A stretch of DNA of 64,000 bases from Linyphia triangularis (Eukaryota; Arthropoda; Arachnida; Araneae; Linyphiidae). This document shows positions 42,638-53,714 of the stretch, in pieces (the stretch's first letter is position 1; the number at the start of each line of letters is the position of its first letter). Position numbers and translations under genes: made by a program. Location of the stretch: assembly GCA_963978545.1 (NCBI GenBank), contig OZ021721.1:37125348-37189347 (forward strand), in the 5' to 3' direction. The notes beneath the pieces are model-generated. The model was not told where the DNA came from. It did no database searches and saw only the letters and a list, made by a program, of their open reading frames with translations.

Positions 42638-45262
42638 AGGAGAATCTCCGATTAAAATTTTATAACACTGATTAAATAAGAAGTGGGTCTAAAGTTGGTC
42701 CCAAAAATTACACTTTCAAACATTTTCGTTTTAAATTTTTCCCATGTTAACCGTATGGAAAATTTCACACTTCTAAATTTTCAAAATTTTAAAATCTTTT
42801 TGCAACTACGGTAACAGAAATTATCGCCCAAATCGATTTCCATTTTAAAATCGCCATTAAAGTGAAATTTTACTCTTCACAATCCAGTTATTGCACCCAA
42901 AAATTTCATCCGTTTGAAAATACATTAAACTTGTAAATCCTTAGGCAATTTTCAAATTCTCAGTCTTTGAAATTTAACCTTAATTTTCTGCCTAGGATCA
43001 AAAAATTCATTACCAGATTTTATTCTTATAATCAATTTGCTTATAAAATGGTATTTTAGCACTGAAAATCGAACTAATGTAAATTTAAAAGACAGCCTGA
43101 AAACATTTTATGAGCGCTTTCGTTTCAAAATTTCTACTTTTCATATAACTATTCAAAACTAGTTTTTTGTAGAAAATTTGGAACTTAGTTTGATTTATAA
43201 AGTGTTTTTGATTAAAAAAACACAATTTGGAACAATTTGTTTGAAATGAAATTTTCCTTTAATCCTCCTTCCACACGAAACTGAAATATTTGACGATTTT
43301 CGAAAATATTAATTTTTGATTTACAGAATACTATTTTTATATAAAATTGGTCCAAGAATGATTATAAAACATATATCCAATTCAAATTCATAATTTGAAA
43401 GCATTTGAGTCATTTTCTCGAAAATACAATTCCCCATTGAAAATACATGGCGGACTATTCCATGAATTATTGTTCAAAAAGTAAAATTTTCAAAACATTT
43501 TCCTATTTGTTAATTTGAAGCTTATACATAGGAGATTCTCCGATTTCAATTTTATAACTCTGACTAAATAAGAAGTGGGTCTAAAGTTGGTCCAAAAAGT
43601 GCAATTTTCTCAAAACTAAAATTCCCCCATTGAAAACACATGGCGTACTATTCAATGACCTATTGTTCAAAAAGTAAAATTTTCAAAACATTTTCCCGTT
43701 TTTTATATTGAAGCTCATATATAGGAGAATCTCCAATTTGAATTTTATAACACTCATTAAATAAGAAGTGGGTCTAAATTTGGTCCAAAAAGTGCAATTT
43801 TCTCGAAAATACAATTCCCCATTGAAAACACATGGCGGACTATTCAATGAATTATTGTTCAAAAAGTAAAATTTTCAAAATTTTTTCCTATTTGTTAATT
43901 TGAAGCTTATACATAGGAGAATCTCCGATTTCAATTTTATAACTCTGACTAAATAAGAAGTGGGTCTACAGTTGGTCCAAAAAGTGCAATTTTCTCAAAA
44001 ATAAAATTCCCCCATTGAAAACACATGGCGGACTATTCAATGAATTATTGTTCAAAAAGTAAAATTTTCAAAATTTTTTCCCGTTTGTGATATTGAAGCT
44101 CATATATAGGAGAATCTCCAATTTGAATATTATAACACTCATTAATTAAGAAGTGGGTCTAAAGTTGGTCCAAAAAGTGCAATTTTCTCGAAAATACAAT
44201 TCCCCATTGAAAACACATGGCGGACTATTCCATGAATTATTGTTCAAAAAGTAAAATTTTCAAAACATTTTCCTATTTGTTAATTTGAAGCTTATACATA
44301 GGAGATTCTCCGATTTCAATTTTATAACTCTGACTAAATAAGAAGTGGGTCTAAAGTTGGTCCAAAAAGTGCAATTTTCTCAAAACTAAAATTCCCCCAT
44401 TGAAAACACATGGCGTACTATTCAATGACCTATTGTTCAAAAAGTAAAATTTTCAAAACATTTTCCCGTTTTTTATATTGAAGCTCATATATAGGAGAAT
44501 CTCCAATTTGAATTTTATAACACTCATTAAATAAGAAGTGGGTCTAAATTTGGTCCAAAAAGTGCAATTTTCTCGAAAATACAATTCCCCATTGAAAACA
44601 CATGGCGGACTATTCAATGAATTATTGTTCAAAAAGTAAAATTTTCAAAATTTTATCCTATTTGTTAATTTGAAGCTTATACATAGGAGAATCTCCGATT
44701 TCAATTTTATAACTCTGACTAAATAAGAAGTGGGTCTACAGTTGGTCCAAAAAGTGCAATTTTCTCAAAAATAAAATTCCCCCATTGAAAACACATGGCG
44801 GACTATTCAATGAATTATTGTTCAAAAAGTAAAATTTTCAAAATTTTTTCCCGTTTGTGATATTGAAGCTCATATATAGGAGAATCTCCAATTTGAATTT
44901 TATAACACTCATTAATTAAGAAGTGGGTCTAAAGTTGGTCCAAAAAGTGCAATTTTCTCGAAAATACAATTCCCCATTGAAAACACATGGCGGACTATTC
45001 AATGAATTATTGTTCAAAAAGTAAAATTTTCAAAAAATTTTCCTATTTGTTAATTTGAAGCTTATACATAGGAGAATCTCCGATTTCAATTTTATAACTC
45101 TGACTAAATAAGAAGTGGGTCTAAAGTTGGTCCAAAAAGTGCAATTTTCTCAAAAATAAAATTCCCCCATTGAAAACACATGGCGGACTATTCAATGAAT
45201 TATTGTTCAAAAAGTAAAATTTTCAAAATTTTTTCCCGTTTGTGATATTGAATCTTATACAT
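42638..45262. repeat. Satellite block 11: one L unit and a nine-S run
   Basis: The L unit spans 42638-43529. S units start at 43530, 43723, 43915, 44108, 44300, 44493, 44685, 44878 and 45070, the longest uninterrupted S run in the window. It alternates a/b throughout. The run contains a 770-bp tandem duplication of four monomers, annotated separately. Confidence 0.95.
43530..45069. repeat. 770-bp tandem duplication of four S monomers
   Basis: Copy 1 spans 43530-44299 and copy 2 spans 44300-45069. Both begin with ggagattctcc and share the private variants ggcgtactattc and caatgacctattg. Near 44220 an S-b unit reads ggcggactattccatgaatt instead of the S form attcaatgaatt. The 'ccatgaat' form is typical of L ends, so the junction points to unequal exchange between an S unit and an L end. 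Confidence 0.88.
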
Positions 45263-46765
45263 AGGAGAATCTCCGATTCCAATTTTATAACACTGATTAA
45301 ATAAGAAGTGGGTCTAAAGTTGGTCCCAAAAATTGCACTTTCAAACATTTTCGTTTTAAATTTTTCCCATGTTAACCGTATGGAAAATTTCACACTTCTA
45401 AATTTTCAAAATTTTAAAATCTTTTTGCAACTACGGTAACAGAAATTATCGCCCGAATCGATTTCCATATTAAAATCGCCATTAAAGTTAAATTTTACTC
45501 TTCACAATCCAGTTATTGCACCCAAAAATGTCATCCGTTTGAAAATACATTAAACTTGTAAATCCTTAGGCAATTTTCAAATTCTCAGTCTTTGAAATTT
45601 AACCTTAATTTTCTGCCTAGGATCAAAAAATTCATTACCAGATTTTATTCTGATAATCAATTTGCTTATAAAATGGTATTATAGCACTGAAAATCGAACT
45701 AATGTAAATTTAAAAGACAGGCTGAAAATATTTTCTGAGCGCTTTCGTTTCAAAATTTCAACTTTTCATATAACTATTCAAAACTAGTTTTTTGGCCAAA
45801 ATTTGGAACTTAGTTTGATTTATAAAGTGTTTTTGAATAAAAAAACACTATTTGGAACAATTTGTTAAAAATGAAATTGTCCTTTATAATACACTCGAAT
45901 TGTTAAAAATGAAATTGTCCTTTATAATACACTCGAAACTGAAATATTTGACGATTTTCGAAAATATAAATTTTTGATTTACAGAATACTATTTTTATAT
46001 AAAATTGGTCCAAGAATGATTATAAAACATAAATCCAATTCAAATTCACAATTTGAAAGCATTTGAGTCATTTTCTCGAAAATACAATTCCCCATTGAAA
46101 ATACATGGCGGACTATTCCATGAATTATTGTTCAAAAAGTAAAATTTTCAAAACATTTTCCCTTTTTTTATATTGAAGCTCATATATAGGAGAATCTCCA
46201 ATTTGAATTTTATAACACTCATTAAATAAGAAGTGGGTCTAAAGTTGGTCCAAAAAGTGCAATTTTCTCAAAATTAAAATTCCCCCATTGAAAACACATG
46301 TCGGACTATTCAATGAATTATTGTTCAAAAAGTAAAATTTTCAAAAATTTTTCCTATTTGTTAATTTGAAGCTTATACATAGGAGAATCTCCGATTTCAA
46401 TTTTATAACTCTGAATAAATAAGAAGTGGGTCTAAAGTTGGTCCAAAAAGTGCAATTTTCTCAAAAATAAAATTCCCCCATTGAAAACACATGGCGGACT
46501 ATTCAATGAATTATTGTTCAAAAAGTAAAATTTTCAAAATTTTTTCCCGTTTGTGATATTGAAGCTCATATATAGGAGAATCTCCAATTTGAATTTTGTA
46601 ACACTCATTAATTAAGAAGTGGGTCTAAAGTTGGTCCAAAAAGTGCAATATTCTCGAAAATACAATTCCCCATTGAAAACACATGGCGGACTATTCAATG
46701 AATTATTGTTCAAAAAGTAAAATTTTCAAAATTTTTTCCCGTTTGTGATATTGAATATTATACAT
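45263..46765. repeat. Satellite block 12: second gamma-type L unit and three S units
   Basis: The gamma L unit spans 45263-46187 (925 bp). S units start at 46188, 46381 and 46574. It matches the unit at 14048 in its diverged tail and 38-bp duplication. It differs in the middle, reading aattttctgcc and ggatcaaaaaattc where 14048 reads tatttctgcc and ggatcataaaattc. One of the two is therefore a mosaic. Confidence 0.92.
45862..45937. repeat. 38-bp tandem duplication inside gamma L unit, copy 2
   Basis: The copies at 45862-45899 and 45900-45937 have the same architecture as the pair at 14647. Here both read cctttataat, so the single difference seen at 14647 is absent. Confidence 0.9.
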
Positions 46766-49700
46766 AGGAGAATCTCCGATTCCAATTTTATAACACTGAT
46801 TAAATAAGAAGTGGGTCTAAAGTTGGTCCCAAAAATTGCACTTTCAAACATTTTCGTTTAAAATTTTTCCCATGTTAACCGTATGGAAAATTTCACACTT
46901 CTAAATTTTCAAAATTTTAAAATCTTTTTGCAACTACGGTAACAGAAATTATCGCCCGAATCGATTTCCATTTTAAAATCGCCATTAAACTGAAATTTTG
47001 CTCTTCACAATCCAGTTATTGCACCCAAAAATGTCATCCGTTTGAAAATACATTAAACTTGTAAATCCTTAGGCAATTTTCAAATTCTCAGTCTTTGAAA
47101 TTTAACCTTAATTTTCTGCCTAGGATCAAAAAATTCATTACCAGATTTTATTCTTATAATCAATTTGCTTATAAAATGGTATTTTAGCACTGAAAATCGA
47201 ACTAATGTAAATTTAAAAGACAGCCTGAAAACATTTTATGAGCCCTTTCGTTTCAAAATTTCTACTTTTCATATAACTATTCAAAACTAGTTTTTTGGAG
47301 AAAATTTGGAACTTAGTTTGATTTATAAAGTGTTTTTGATTAAAAAAACACAATTTGGAACAATTTGTTGGAAATGAAATTTTCCTTTAATCCTCCTTCC
47401 ACACGAAACTGAAATATTTGACGATTTTCGAAAATATTAATTTTTGATTTACAGAATACTATTTTTATATAAAATTGGTCCAAGAAGGATTATAAAACAT
47501 ATATCCAATTCAAATTCACAATTTGAAAGCATTTGAGTCATTTTCTCGAAAATATAATTCCCCATTGAAAATACATGGCGGACTATTCCATGAATTATTG
47601 TTCAAAAAGTAAAATTTTCAAAACATTTTCCTATTTGTTAATTTGAAGCTTATACATAGGAGAATCTGCGATTTCAATTTTATAACTCTGACTAAATAAG
47701 AAGTGGGTCTAAAGTTGGTCCAAAAAGTGCAATTTTCTCAAAACTAAAATTCCCCCATTAAAAACACATGGCGGACTATTCAATGAATTATTGTTCAAAA
47801 AGTAAAATTTTCAAAAATTTTTCCTATTTGTTAATTTGAAGCTTATACATAGGAGAATCTCCGATTCCAATTTTATAACACTGATTAAATAAGAAGTGGG
47901 TCTAAAGTTGGTCCCAAAAAGTGCACTTTCAAAGTGTTTCGTTTTAAATTTCCCCCATGTTAATCGTATGAAAAATTTCCCACTTTTAAATTTTCAAAGT
48001 TTTACAATCTTTTTGCAGCAAGGGTAACAGAAATTATCGCCCTAATCGATTTCCATATTAAAATCGCCATTAAAGTGAAATTTTACTCTTCACAATCCAG
48101 TTATTGCACCCAAAAATGTCATCCGTTTGAAAATACTTTAAACTTGTAAATCCTTAGGCAATTTTCAAATTCTCAGTCTTTGAAATTTAACCTTATATTT
48201 CTGCCTAGGATCATAAAATTCATTACCAGATTTTATTCTGATAATCAATTTAATTATAAAATGGTATTATAGCACTGAAAATCGAACTAATGTAAATTTA
48301 AAAGACAGCCTGAAAACTTTTTATGAGCGCTTTCGTTTCAAAATTTCTACTTTTCATATAACTATTCAAAACTAGTTTTTTGGAGAAAATTTGAAACTTA
48401 GTTTGATTTATAAAGTGTTTTTGATTAAAAAAACACAATTTGGAACAATTTGTTGGAAATGAAATTTTCCTTTAATCCTCCTTCCACACGAAACTGAAAT
48501 ATTTGACGATTTTCGAAAATATTAATTTTTGATTTACAGAATACTATTTTTATATAAAATTGGTCCAAGAATGATTATAAAACATATATCCAATTTAAAT
48601 TCACAATTTGAAAGCATTTGAGTCATTTTCTCGAAAATACAATTCCCCATTGAAAATACATGGCGGACTATTCCATGAATTATTGTTCAAAAAGTAAAAT
48701 TTTCAAAACATTTTCCTATTTGTTAATTTGAAGCTTATACATAGGAGAATCTCCGATTTCAATTTTATAACTCTGACTAAATAAGAAGTGGGTCTAAAGT
48801 TGGTCCAAAAAGTGCAATTTTCTCAAAACTAAAATTCCCCCATTGAAAACACATGGCGGACTATTCAATGAATTATTGTTCAAAAAGTAAAATTTTCAAA
48901 ATTTTTTCCCGTTTGTGATATTGAATCTTATACATAGGAGAATCTCCGATTCCAATTTTATAACACTGATTATATAAGAAGTGGGTCTAAAGTTTATCCC
49001 AAAAATTGCACTTTCAAACATTTTCGTTTTAAATTTTTCCCATGTTAACCGTATGGAAAATTTCACACTTCTAAATTTTCAAAATTTTAAAATCTTTTTG
49101 CAACTACGGTAACAGAAATTATCGCCCGAATCGATTTCCATATTAAAATCGCCATTAAAGTGAAATTTTACTCTTCACAATCTAGTTATTGCACCCAAAA
49201 ATGTCATCCTTTTGAAAATACATTAAACTTGTAAATCCTTAGGCAATTTTCAAATTCTCAGTCTTTGAAATTTAACCTTAATTTTCTGCCTAGGATCAAA
49301 AAATTCATTACCAGATTTTATTCTTATAATCAATTTGCTTATAAAATGGTATTTTAGCACTGAAAATCGAACTAATGTAAATTTAAAAGACAGCCTGAAA
49401 ACATTTTATGAGGGCTTTCGTTTCAAAATTTCTACTTTTCATATAACTATTCAAAACTAGTTTTTTGGAGAAAATGTGGAACTTAGTTTGATTTATAAAG
49501 TGTTTTTGATTAAAAAAACACAATTTGGAACAATTTGTTGGAAATGAAATTTTCCTTTTATCCTCCTTCCACACGAAACTGAAATATTTGACGATTTTCG
49601 AAAATATTAATTTTTGATTTACAGAATACTATTTTTATATAAAATTGGTCCAAGAATGATTATAAAACATATATCCAATTCAAATTCACAATTTGAAAGC

Positions 49701-50581
49701 ATTTGAGTCATTTTCTCGAAAATACAATTCCCCATTGAAAATACATGGCGGACTATTCCATGAATTATTGTTCAAAAAGTAAAATTTTCAAAACATTTTC
49801 CCTTTTTTTATATTGAAGCTCATATATAGGAGAATCTCCAATTTGAATTTTATAACACTCATTAATTAAGAAGTGGGTCTAAAGTTGGTCCAAAAAGTGC
49901 AATTTTCTCGAAAATACAATTCCCCATTGAAAATACATGGCGGACTATTCCATGAATTATTGTTCAAAAAGTAAAATTTTCAAAACATTTTCCTATTTGT
50001 TAATTTGAAGCTTATACATAGTAGAATCTCCGATTTCAATTTTATAACTCTGACTAAATAAGAAGTGGGTCTAAAGTTGGTCCAAAAAGTGCAATTTTCT
50101 CAAAACTAAAATTCCCCCATTAAAAACACATGGCGGACTATTCAATGAATTATTGTTCAAAAAGTAAAATTTTCAAAACATTTTCCCGTTTTTTATATTG
50201 AAGCTCATATATAGGAGAATCTCCAATTTGAATTTTATAACACTCATTAAATAAGAAGTGGATCTAAAGTTGGTCCAAAAAGTGCAATTTTCTCGAAATT
50301 ACAATTCCCCATTGAAAACACATGGCGGACTATTCAATGAATTATTGTTCAAAAAGTAAAATTTTCAAAAATTTTTCCTATTTGTTAATTTGAAGCTTAT
50401 ACATAGGAGAATCTCCGATTTCAATTTTATAACTCTGACTAAATAAGAAGTGGGTCAACAGTTGGTCCAAAAAGTGCAATTTTCTCAAAAATAAATTTCC
50501 CCCATTGAAAACACATGGCGGACTATTCAATGAATTATTGTTCAAAAAGTAAAATTTTCAAAAAATTTTCCTATTTGTTAA
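46766..50581. repeat. Satellite block 13: L units up to the transposon insertion
   Basis: L units start at 46766 (alpha-like), 47851 (beta) and 48936 (alpha). S units start at 47658, 48743, 49828, 50020, 50213 and 50405. The beta L at 47851 reads catgttaatcg for catgtaaatcg. S 50020 has a broken boundary motif (agtagaatctcc). S 50405 is cut after its 177th base by the transposon and resumes at 53715. Confidence 0.93.
50578..50581. repeat. Target-site duplication TTAA, left
   Basis: The satellite reads ctatttgTTAA directly before the element. The matching TTAA lies at 53711-53714. The target in intact S-a monomers is ctatttgttaatttgaag. Because TTAA is palindromic and the element ends in GG...CC next to A/T, a 2-bp TA duplication with a slightly longer inverted repeat cannot be excluded. 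Confidence 0.85.
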
Positions 50582-50597
50582 GGTATACGAACACCTT
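50582..50597 (+). repeat. Left terminal inverted repeat, 16 bp
   Basis: ggtatacgaacacctt matches the reverse complement of 53695-53710 at all 16 positions; beyond that the ends diverge (cgatag versus tcaaaa). Perfect terminal repeats suggest a young insertion, or ends still able to be mobilised in trans. Confidence 0.92.
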
Positions 50598-51540
50598 CGA
50601 TAGATTTTTTTTTAAATTCTATTAAAAATTTAATTTATTGGTATATTTTTATCAACTATAAATAAAAAAAGTGTTTAATGATAAAATTTGTAAAATAAAA
50701 TATTTTTTATTAGTTTAAAATACAATAAACTGCTGAAAAAGTCATAAAATACACTGTTCCGCATATTGAAATAAAATGACACCTATTCAATATTTTTCAA
50801 TTTTTTAAACTGAATTAGAAAGAGTAATGAACAAAGAAGGCTGTATACTAGAAACTTATCAATACATTAATATTTGAGGATTTTATAAACTTTTGAAATC
50901 AACGCTTAAACAAATGCCCTAAAGCAGCACATGTTTAAGTTTTTATAAAGGCATAAATCATTTTGTTATTATTTTTTTAGTGTCATCCTAGTTCCCAGCC
51001 ATCATACATACTTCAATGACATAAATGGAAAATTTTTTTCAATTTGAACTAGAACTTTGGAAACTATTGTAATATGCGTGATGTAAAATATAAAAAAAAC
51101 CTTTTCCGAGAAAAAGCCAAATGAAAGTTTATTTTTCACTTTAATTTTTATGCATATATTTTTATTGCACAATTCTGGTTTCTTTCCTTGAGCTGCATCT
51201 TGGGAACAATTGCAAATAATTTTTTTGCAATTTAAATGAAAACTTTTGAAAATATTCTATTTTATACAAAAGAACGTGAAAAAAAAAAAATTTGAAAAAA
51301 ATTTGAATTACATGTTTTGGATCAAATTAACACCTTTTCTACTTGAAATTGATAACTAATTTGTCATACATAAATTATATATATACATTGGGTAAAGAAA
51401 TAATATTTTTTTTTTGTTGTTTAAATTAAAATTTATAAACATGTGATATTTTATATAAATATTGCAAAAATCTTTTTAAAATTATAGAAAAATATTTCAC
51501 CCTGCGACATTCTATATATAGTTATAGACTATTTATAGTT
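50598..51540 (-). other. Transposon region downstream of the transposase gene
   Basis: AT-rich DNA with long A and T runs and no open frame that I can support. Read on the minus strand, AATAAA motifs at 51161-51166 and 51128-51133 are the nearest good polyadenylation signals I saw downstream of the stop codon, about 375-410 bp beyond it. Nothing else is recognised. Confidence 0.5.
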
Positions 51541-53216
51541 TTAATAATTCCCAGCTTCATATGCGGGACCTTCTTGTGTTTCAATTACAGAAATTTTTTT
51601 TTTGCGTATTGCCCTCAAGACTTTCCTTTGCTTCTGCGCTACAGGGGTAGAATGTCGCACAGACTCTTTCTTTCTCGTCTCGTCCAGGCGTAAGTACTCT
51701 TTCACAGTAAAGTTCTCATTATTTTCAATATTGAGTTTTGAAAATACATGTAAACAACCCTCATACCCATCATTGAATTGAATTACCGCATCATAAGCCC
51801 CTAAGCGCAAAGCTTGTAGTCCAACGAAAACGGTTTTCGGCACTCTTTGCCAAATGTTGCCATTGAAACATTCATTGGCATTCTGGGTTTTCCCATGCAA
51901 GCACTTGCTCAACAGTTCCCTTGAACACAACTGCATATATACTGGCTTTACCTCTTTCAGAACTGTATCTGGAAGTCCTTTGTACTTGGTTGGGAGTTGT
52001 TTGCAACTGCTCGTTGGTAGTAGCACCAACTATCTTTTCCTGTTGGACATTGTCGATGCATCGGCTTTTCTTCAGATGATGCGCAGTGGAAAAGCTCAGC
52101 AATGACAGTTTGCTGCATCTTTGGCAAATCACCCACATTACTTCGTATGGCTAATCCATAATAATTTTGCAGACGATCGATGAAGGTGTCTGTTAGTTTT
52201 CCTCTGCCAGAGAGACCTTTCACTTTCTTCTTCAGCTTTCGAAGACGCCCGCCAACTCTTTTTTGGATGTGCCCGATACACTCAAGCTTCTCCACACTAT
52301 CCTTCCCGTATGTGTCCTTCACAACATCGTAGCCATTGGAATCTCCATCACCATAGTATGTAGTATACTTCAGACCTTTGCGAATGGATCGGTTGAAGAT
52401 TCTCCTTGCCCCAACTGCTTCCATTGTTTTAGCTGACCCCTTGTGGTTGCACTGACATATGTGGTCTGCTTTCGTCGACTGATAGATATTGTCTTTCTTC
52501 ATTTTGTAGAGGCGTTTGCAAGTAGTGCAAAATGAAGACATAACCTCAATGTCGAGCACTTTCCCTGTGTTGACAGAAATAGCTGTGACACAACCATTCA
52601 AAGAAGTATATCCTCGACGCTGCCATGACCCGTCAACAGATACACCACACTCGGCAGGATCTGCTCCGCCATTTAGCTCAGCTGCTGCTTTGTTCATGGA
52701 TTCTTGGGCAACTTCAGTGACTGCACCAAGTATCCTTTTTTTGTGCGAGTTGTATGCATTCTTACATGGAGGTGAAGGCAAATTCAATGTGGCGCACAGT
52801 TTATTCGCAGCAGAATAACCTTTGCCCAGTTGGCGCATTCCGTACACCAACCTGGTATTTATTTCAGGTGCCTGTCCAGATTTATTTGTCGACACAAAAT
52901 TCTTTACAAAATCACAACAACTGCATGTCAAGGCAAAATGTGAGCAGAGGCCATACTTAGTTTTCTCATACAAGTGCAATCCTGCATTTGAACAGCTTGG
53001 GCACAATAGCTCTGAAAACAAGCTTGCCAGAGTTTCGATATTGAAAATCCTATTTCCTGAAACTGGGGTTTCTCTTTCAATGGTCTCTCCCGTCTCTTTA
53101 GCTTCAGTTACAGAAGGACAAACAGAGTTATTATGTACTACGTTTTGTGAAACACGTTTCATGTATCTATTGCCTTGAAAACGACGTTTTTTCTTTGTAA
53201 CTAGCGATTTTCCCAT
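51541..53216 (-). pseudogene. Mutator-like DDE transposase, broken by a one-base frameshift
   Basis: Frame 1 runs from ATG at 53216 to a stop at 51957-51959 (419 aa). The protein continues in another frame to the stop at 51541-51543. Total length is 1676 bp, one base short of 559 codons, which fits a single-base deletion. I chose the ATG at 53216 (MGKSLVTKKKRR) because the open frame upstream begins only with GTG at 53273; this ATG has A at -3 and G at +4. Visible in order: a basic, nuclear-signal-like start; a cysteine cluster CPSC...CSCC at about 72-101 (zinc-binding type); VSVDGSW with the first catalytic Asp at about 195; an inserted CTTC...HICQC zinc-binding segment at 230-256; YYGDGDSNGY with the second Asp at about 290-292; ECIGH, the CxxH motif, at about 313-316. 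The second frame holds NANECFNGNIW, whose Glu (codon 51871-51873) is the likely third catalytic residue, and a tail ending EGPAYEAGNY. The role in an intact copy would be cut-and-paste transposition in the nucleus. Family placement is from motif recognition. Confidence 0.85.
51985..52010 (-). other. Approximate site of the transposase frameshift
   Basis: Upstream the conserved reading is DSWCYYQRAVANN; downstream, KYKGLPDTVLKEV in the other frame. The two frames overlap here with no room for an intron, and no canonical X XXY YYZ slippery heptamer is visible. A lost base in or near the CCC run is simplest. An assembly error is an alternative. Confidence 0.6.
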
Positions 53217-53694
53217 TTTTATAACAAAAATTAATAGTATAATAAATTGGAATTTAAACAAATTTATCCTCACAGACAGAAATCTTAAAATTAATAGCTA
53301 AAAAGTTATGAAATCAGGGAAACAAAATCAAAACAGCATGTAGAAATATTCAGAGAACATAAAGTTGTTGCCAGATTGTAAGCAACATAAGATGTTGCCA
53401 GATTCTTCATGCTCGAAATATTAAAGTGAAATATTAAAACAATCAATTGCAGTTTAAAAGTATTTTTTAAAAGGCTCAAAATAAAAATTATAAGGGATTA
53501 AAAATGAACTTCCGGTGCCATTGACAGCCACTTCCGGTTTCGAAATCGTCTTTCATGTATTTTTTAAATACCAATAACTTTTCTTCTAAAAATGATAGAG
53601 ACTTAATTTAGACACCATTGGAAAGCTAATGATTTCTACTTTGAAATAAACCACAATTTGAAAAATGGAAAATTTGACCGAAAATGACTTTTGA
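53217..53694 (-). promoter_or_regulatory. Transposon 5' region with paired ETS-like motifs
   Basis: The region lies between the transposase start and the right inverted repeat. On the minus strand it contains ACCGGAAGT twice (53530-53538 and 53508-53516, 22 bp apart), matching the consensus core of ETS/GABP-family sites that often drive TATA-less animal promoters. It also has a direct repeat, tgttgccagatt, at 53366-53377 and 53393-53404. Promoter activity is inferred. The motifs could instead be subterminal transposase-binding repeats. Confidence 0.5.
53366..53404. repeat. 27-bp-spaced direct repeat in transposon 5' region
   Basis: tgttgccagatt occurs twice, at 53366-53377 and 53393-53404. 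Each copy is preceded by aacataa, with a one-base spacing difference, so this looks like a short tandem duplication of about 27 bp. Confidence 0.7.
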
Positions 53695-53710
53695 AAGGTG
53701 TTCGTATACC
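53695..53710 (-). repeat. Right terminal inverted repeat, 16 bp
   Basis: aaggtgttcgtatacc is the exact reverse complement of 50582-50597. It directly abuts the TTAA at 53711. Confidence 0.92.
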
Positions 53711-53714
53711 TTAA
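53711..53714. repeat. Target-site duplication TTAA, right
   Basis: The right copy of the duplicated target. The satellite resumes as ttaatttgaagcttatacat and reaches the next unit boundary at 53731, completing the monomer started at 50405. Confidence 0.85.

Larger units (their letters stand above)
50582..53710 (-). mobile_element. TTAA-flanked DNA transposon with Mutator-like DDE transposase
   Basis: A 3129-bp element inserted in an S-a satellite monomer. Joining the flanks with one TTAA gives an exact 193-bp monomer, so both ends are certain to within a few bases. It has perfect 16-bp terminal inverted repeats and one transposase gene on the minus strand, broken by a frameshift. About 0.94 kb of AT-rich DNA follows the gene and 0.48 kb precedes it. 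Base composition in the coding part is visibly richer in G and C than the satellite. TTAA targets are known for the piggyBac and Kolobok superfamilies, whereas classical Mutator elements duplicate about 8-11 bp. The transposase looks nothing like piggyBac to me, so a Kolobok-like or unclassified MULE-related group is the best guess. No second copy is present in the window. Confidence 0.92.

Noticed and set aside
1..50577. CRISPR-like regular repeats
   Set aside because: The repeated units are 193-892 bp with no unique spacers between them. This is satellite DNA.
50970..51010. Resemblance of gttcccagccatcata to the transposase 3' end (attcccagcttcatatg)
   Set aside because: The match is too short and gapped to claim a duplicated gene fragment.
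51854..52138. Open frames 51854-52105 (+) and 51872-52138 (-) over the frameshift region
   Set aside because: Overlapping shadow frames. The conserved family motifs are in the other two minus-strand frames.
52516..53178. Plus-strand open frames at 52516-52818, 52754-52960 and 52822-53178
   Set aside because: They lie opposite the transposase coding sequence, share no recognisable motif, and are explained by its higher GC content.
53217..53273. N-terminal extension of the transposase to 53273 with a hydrophobic stretch
   Set aside because: The codon at 53273 is GTG. In a eukaryote the first ATG at 53216 is the credible start, so the apparent membrane-like leader is untranslated sequence.
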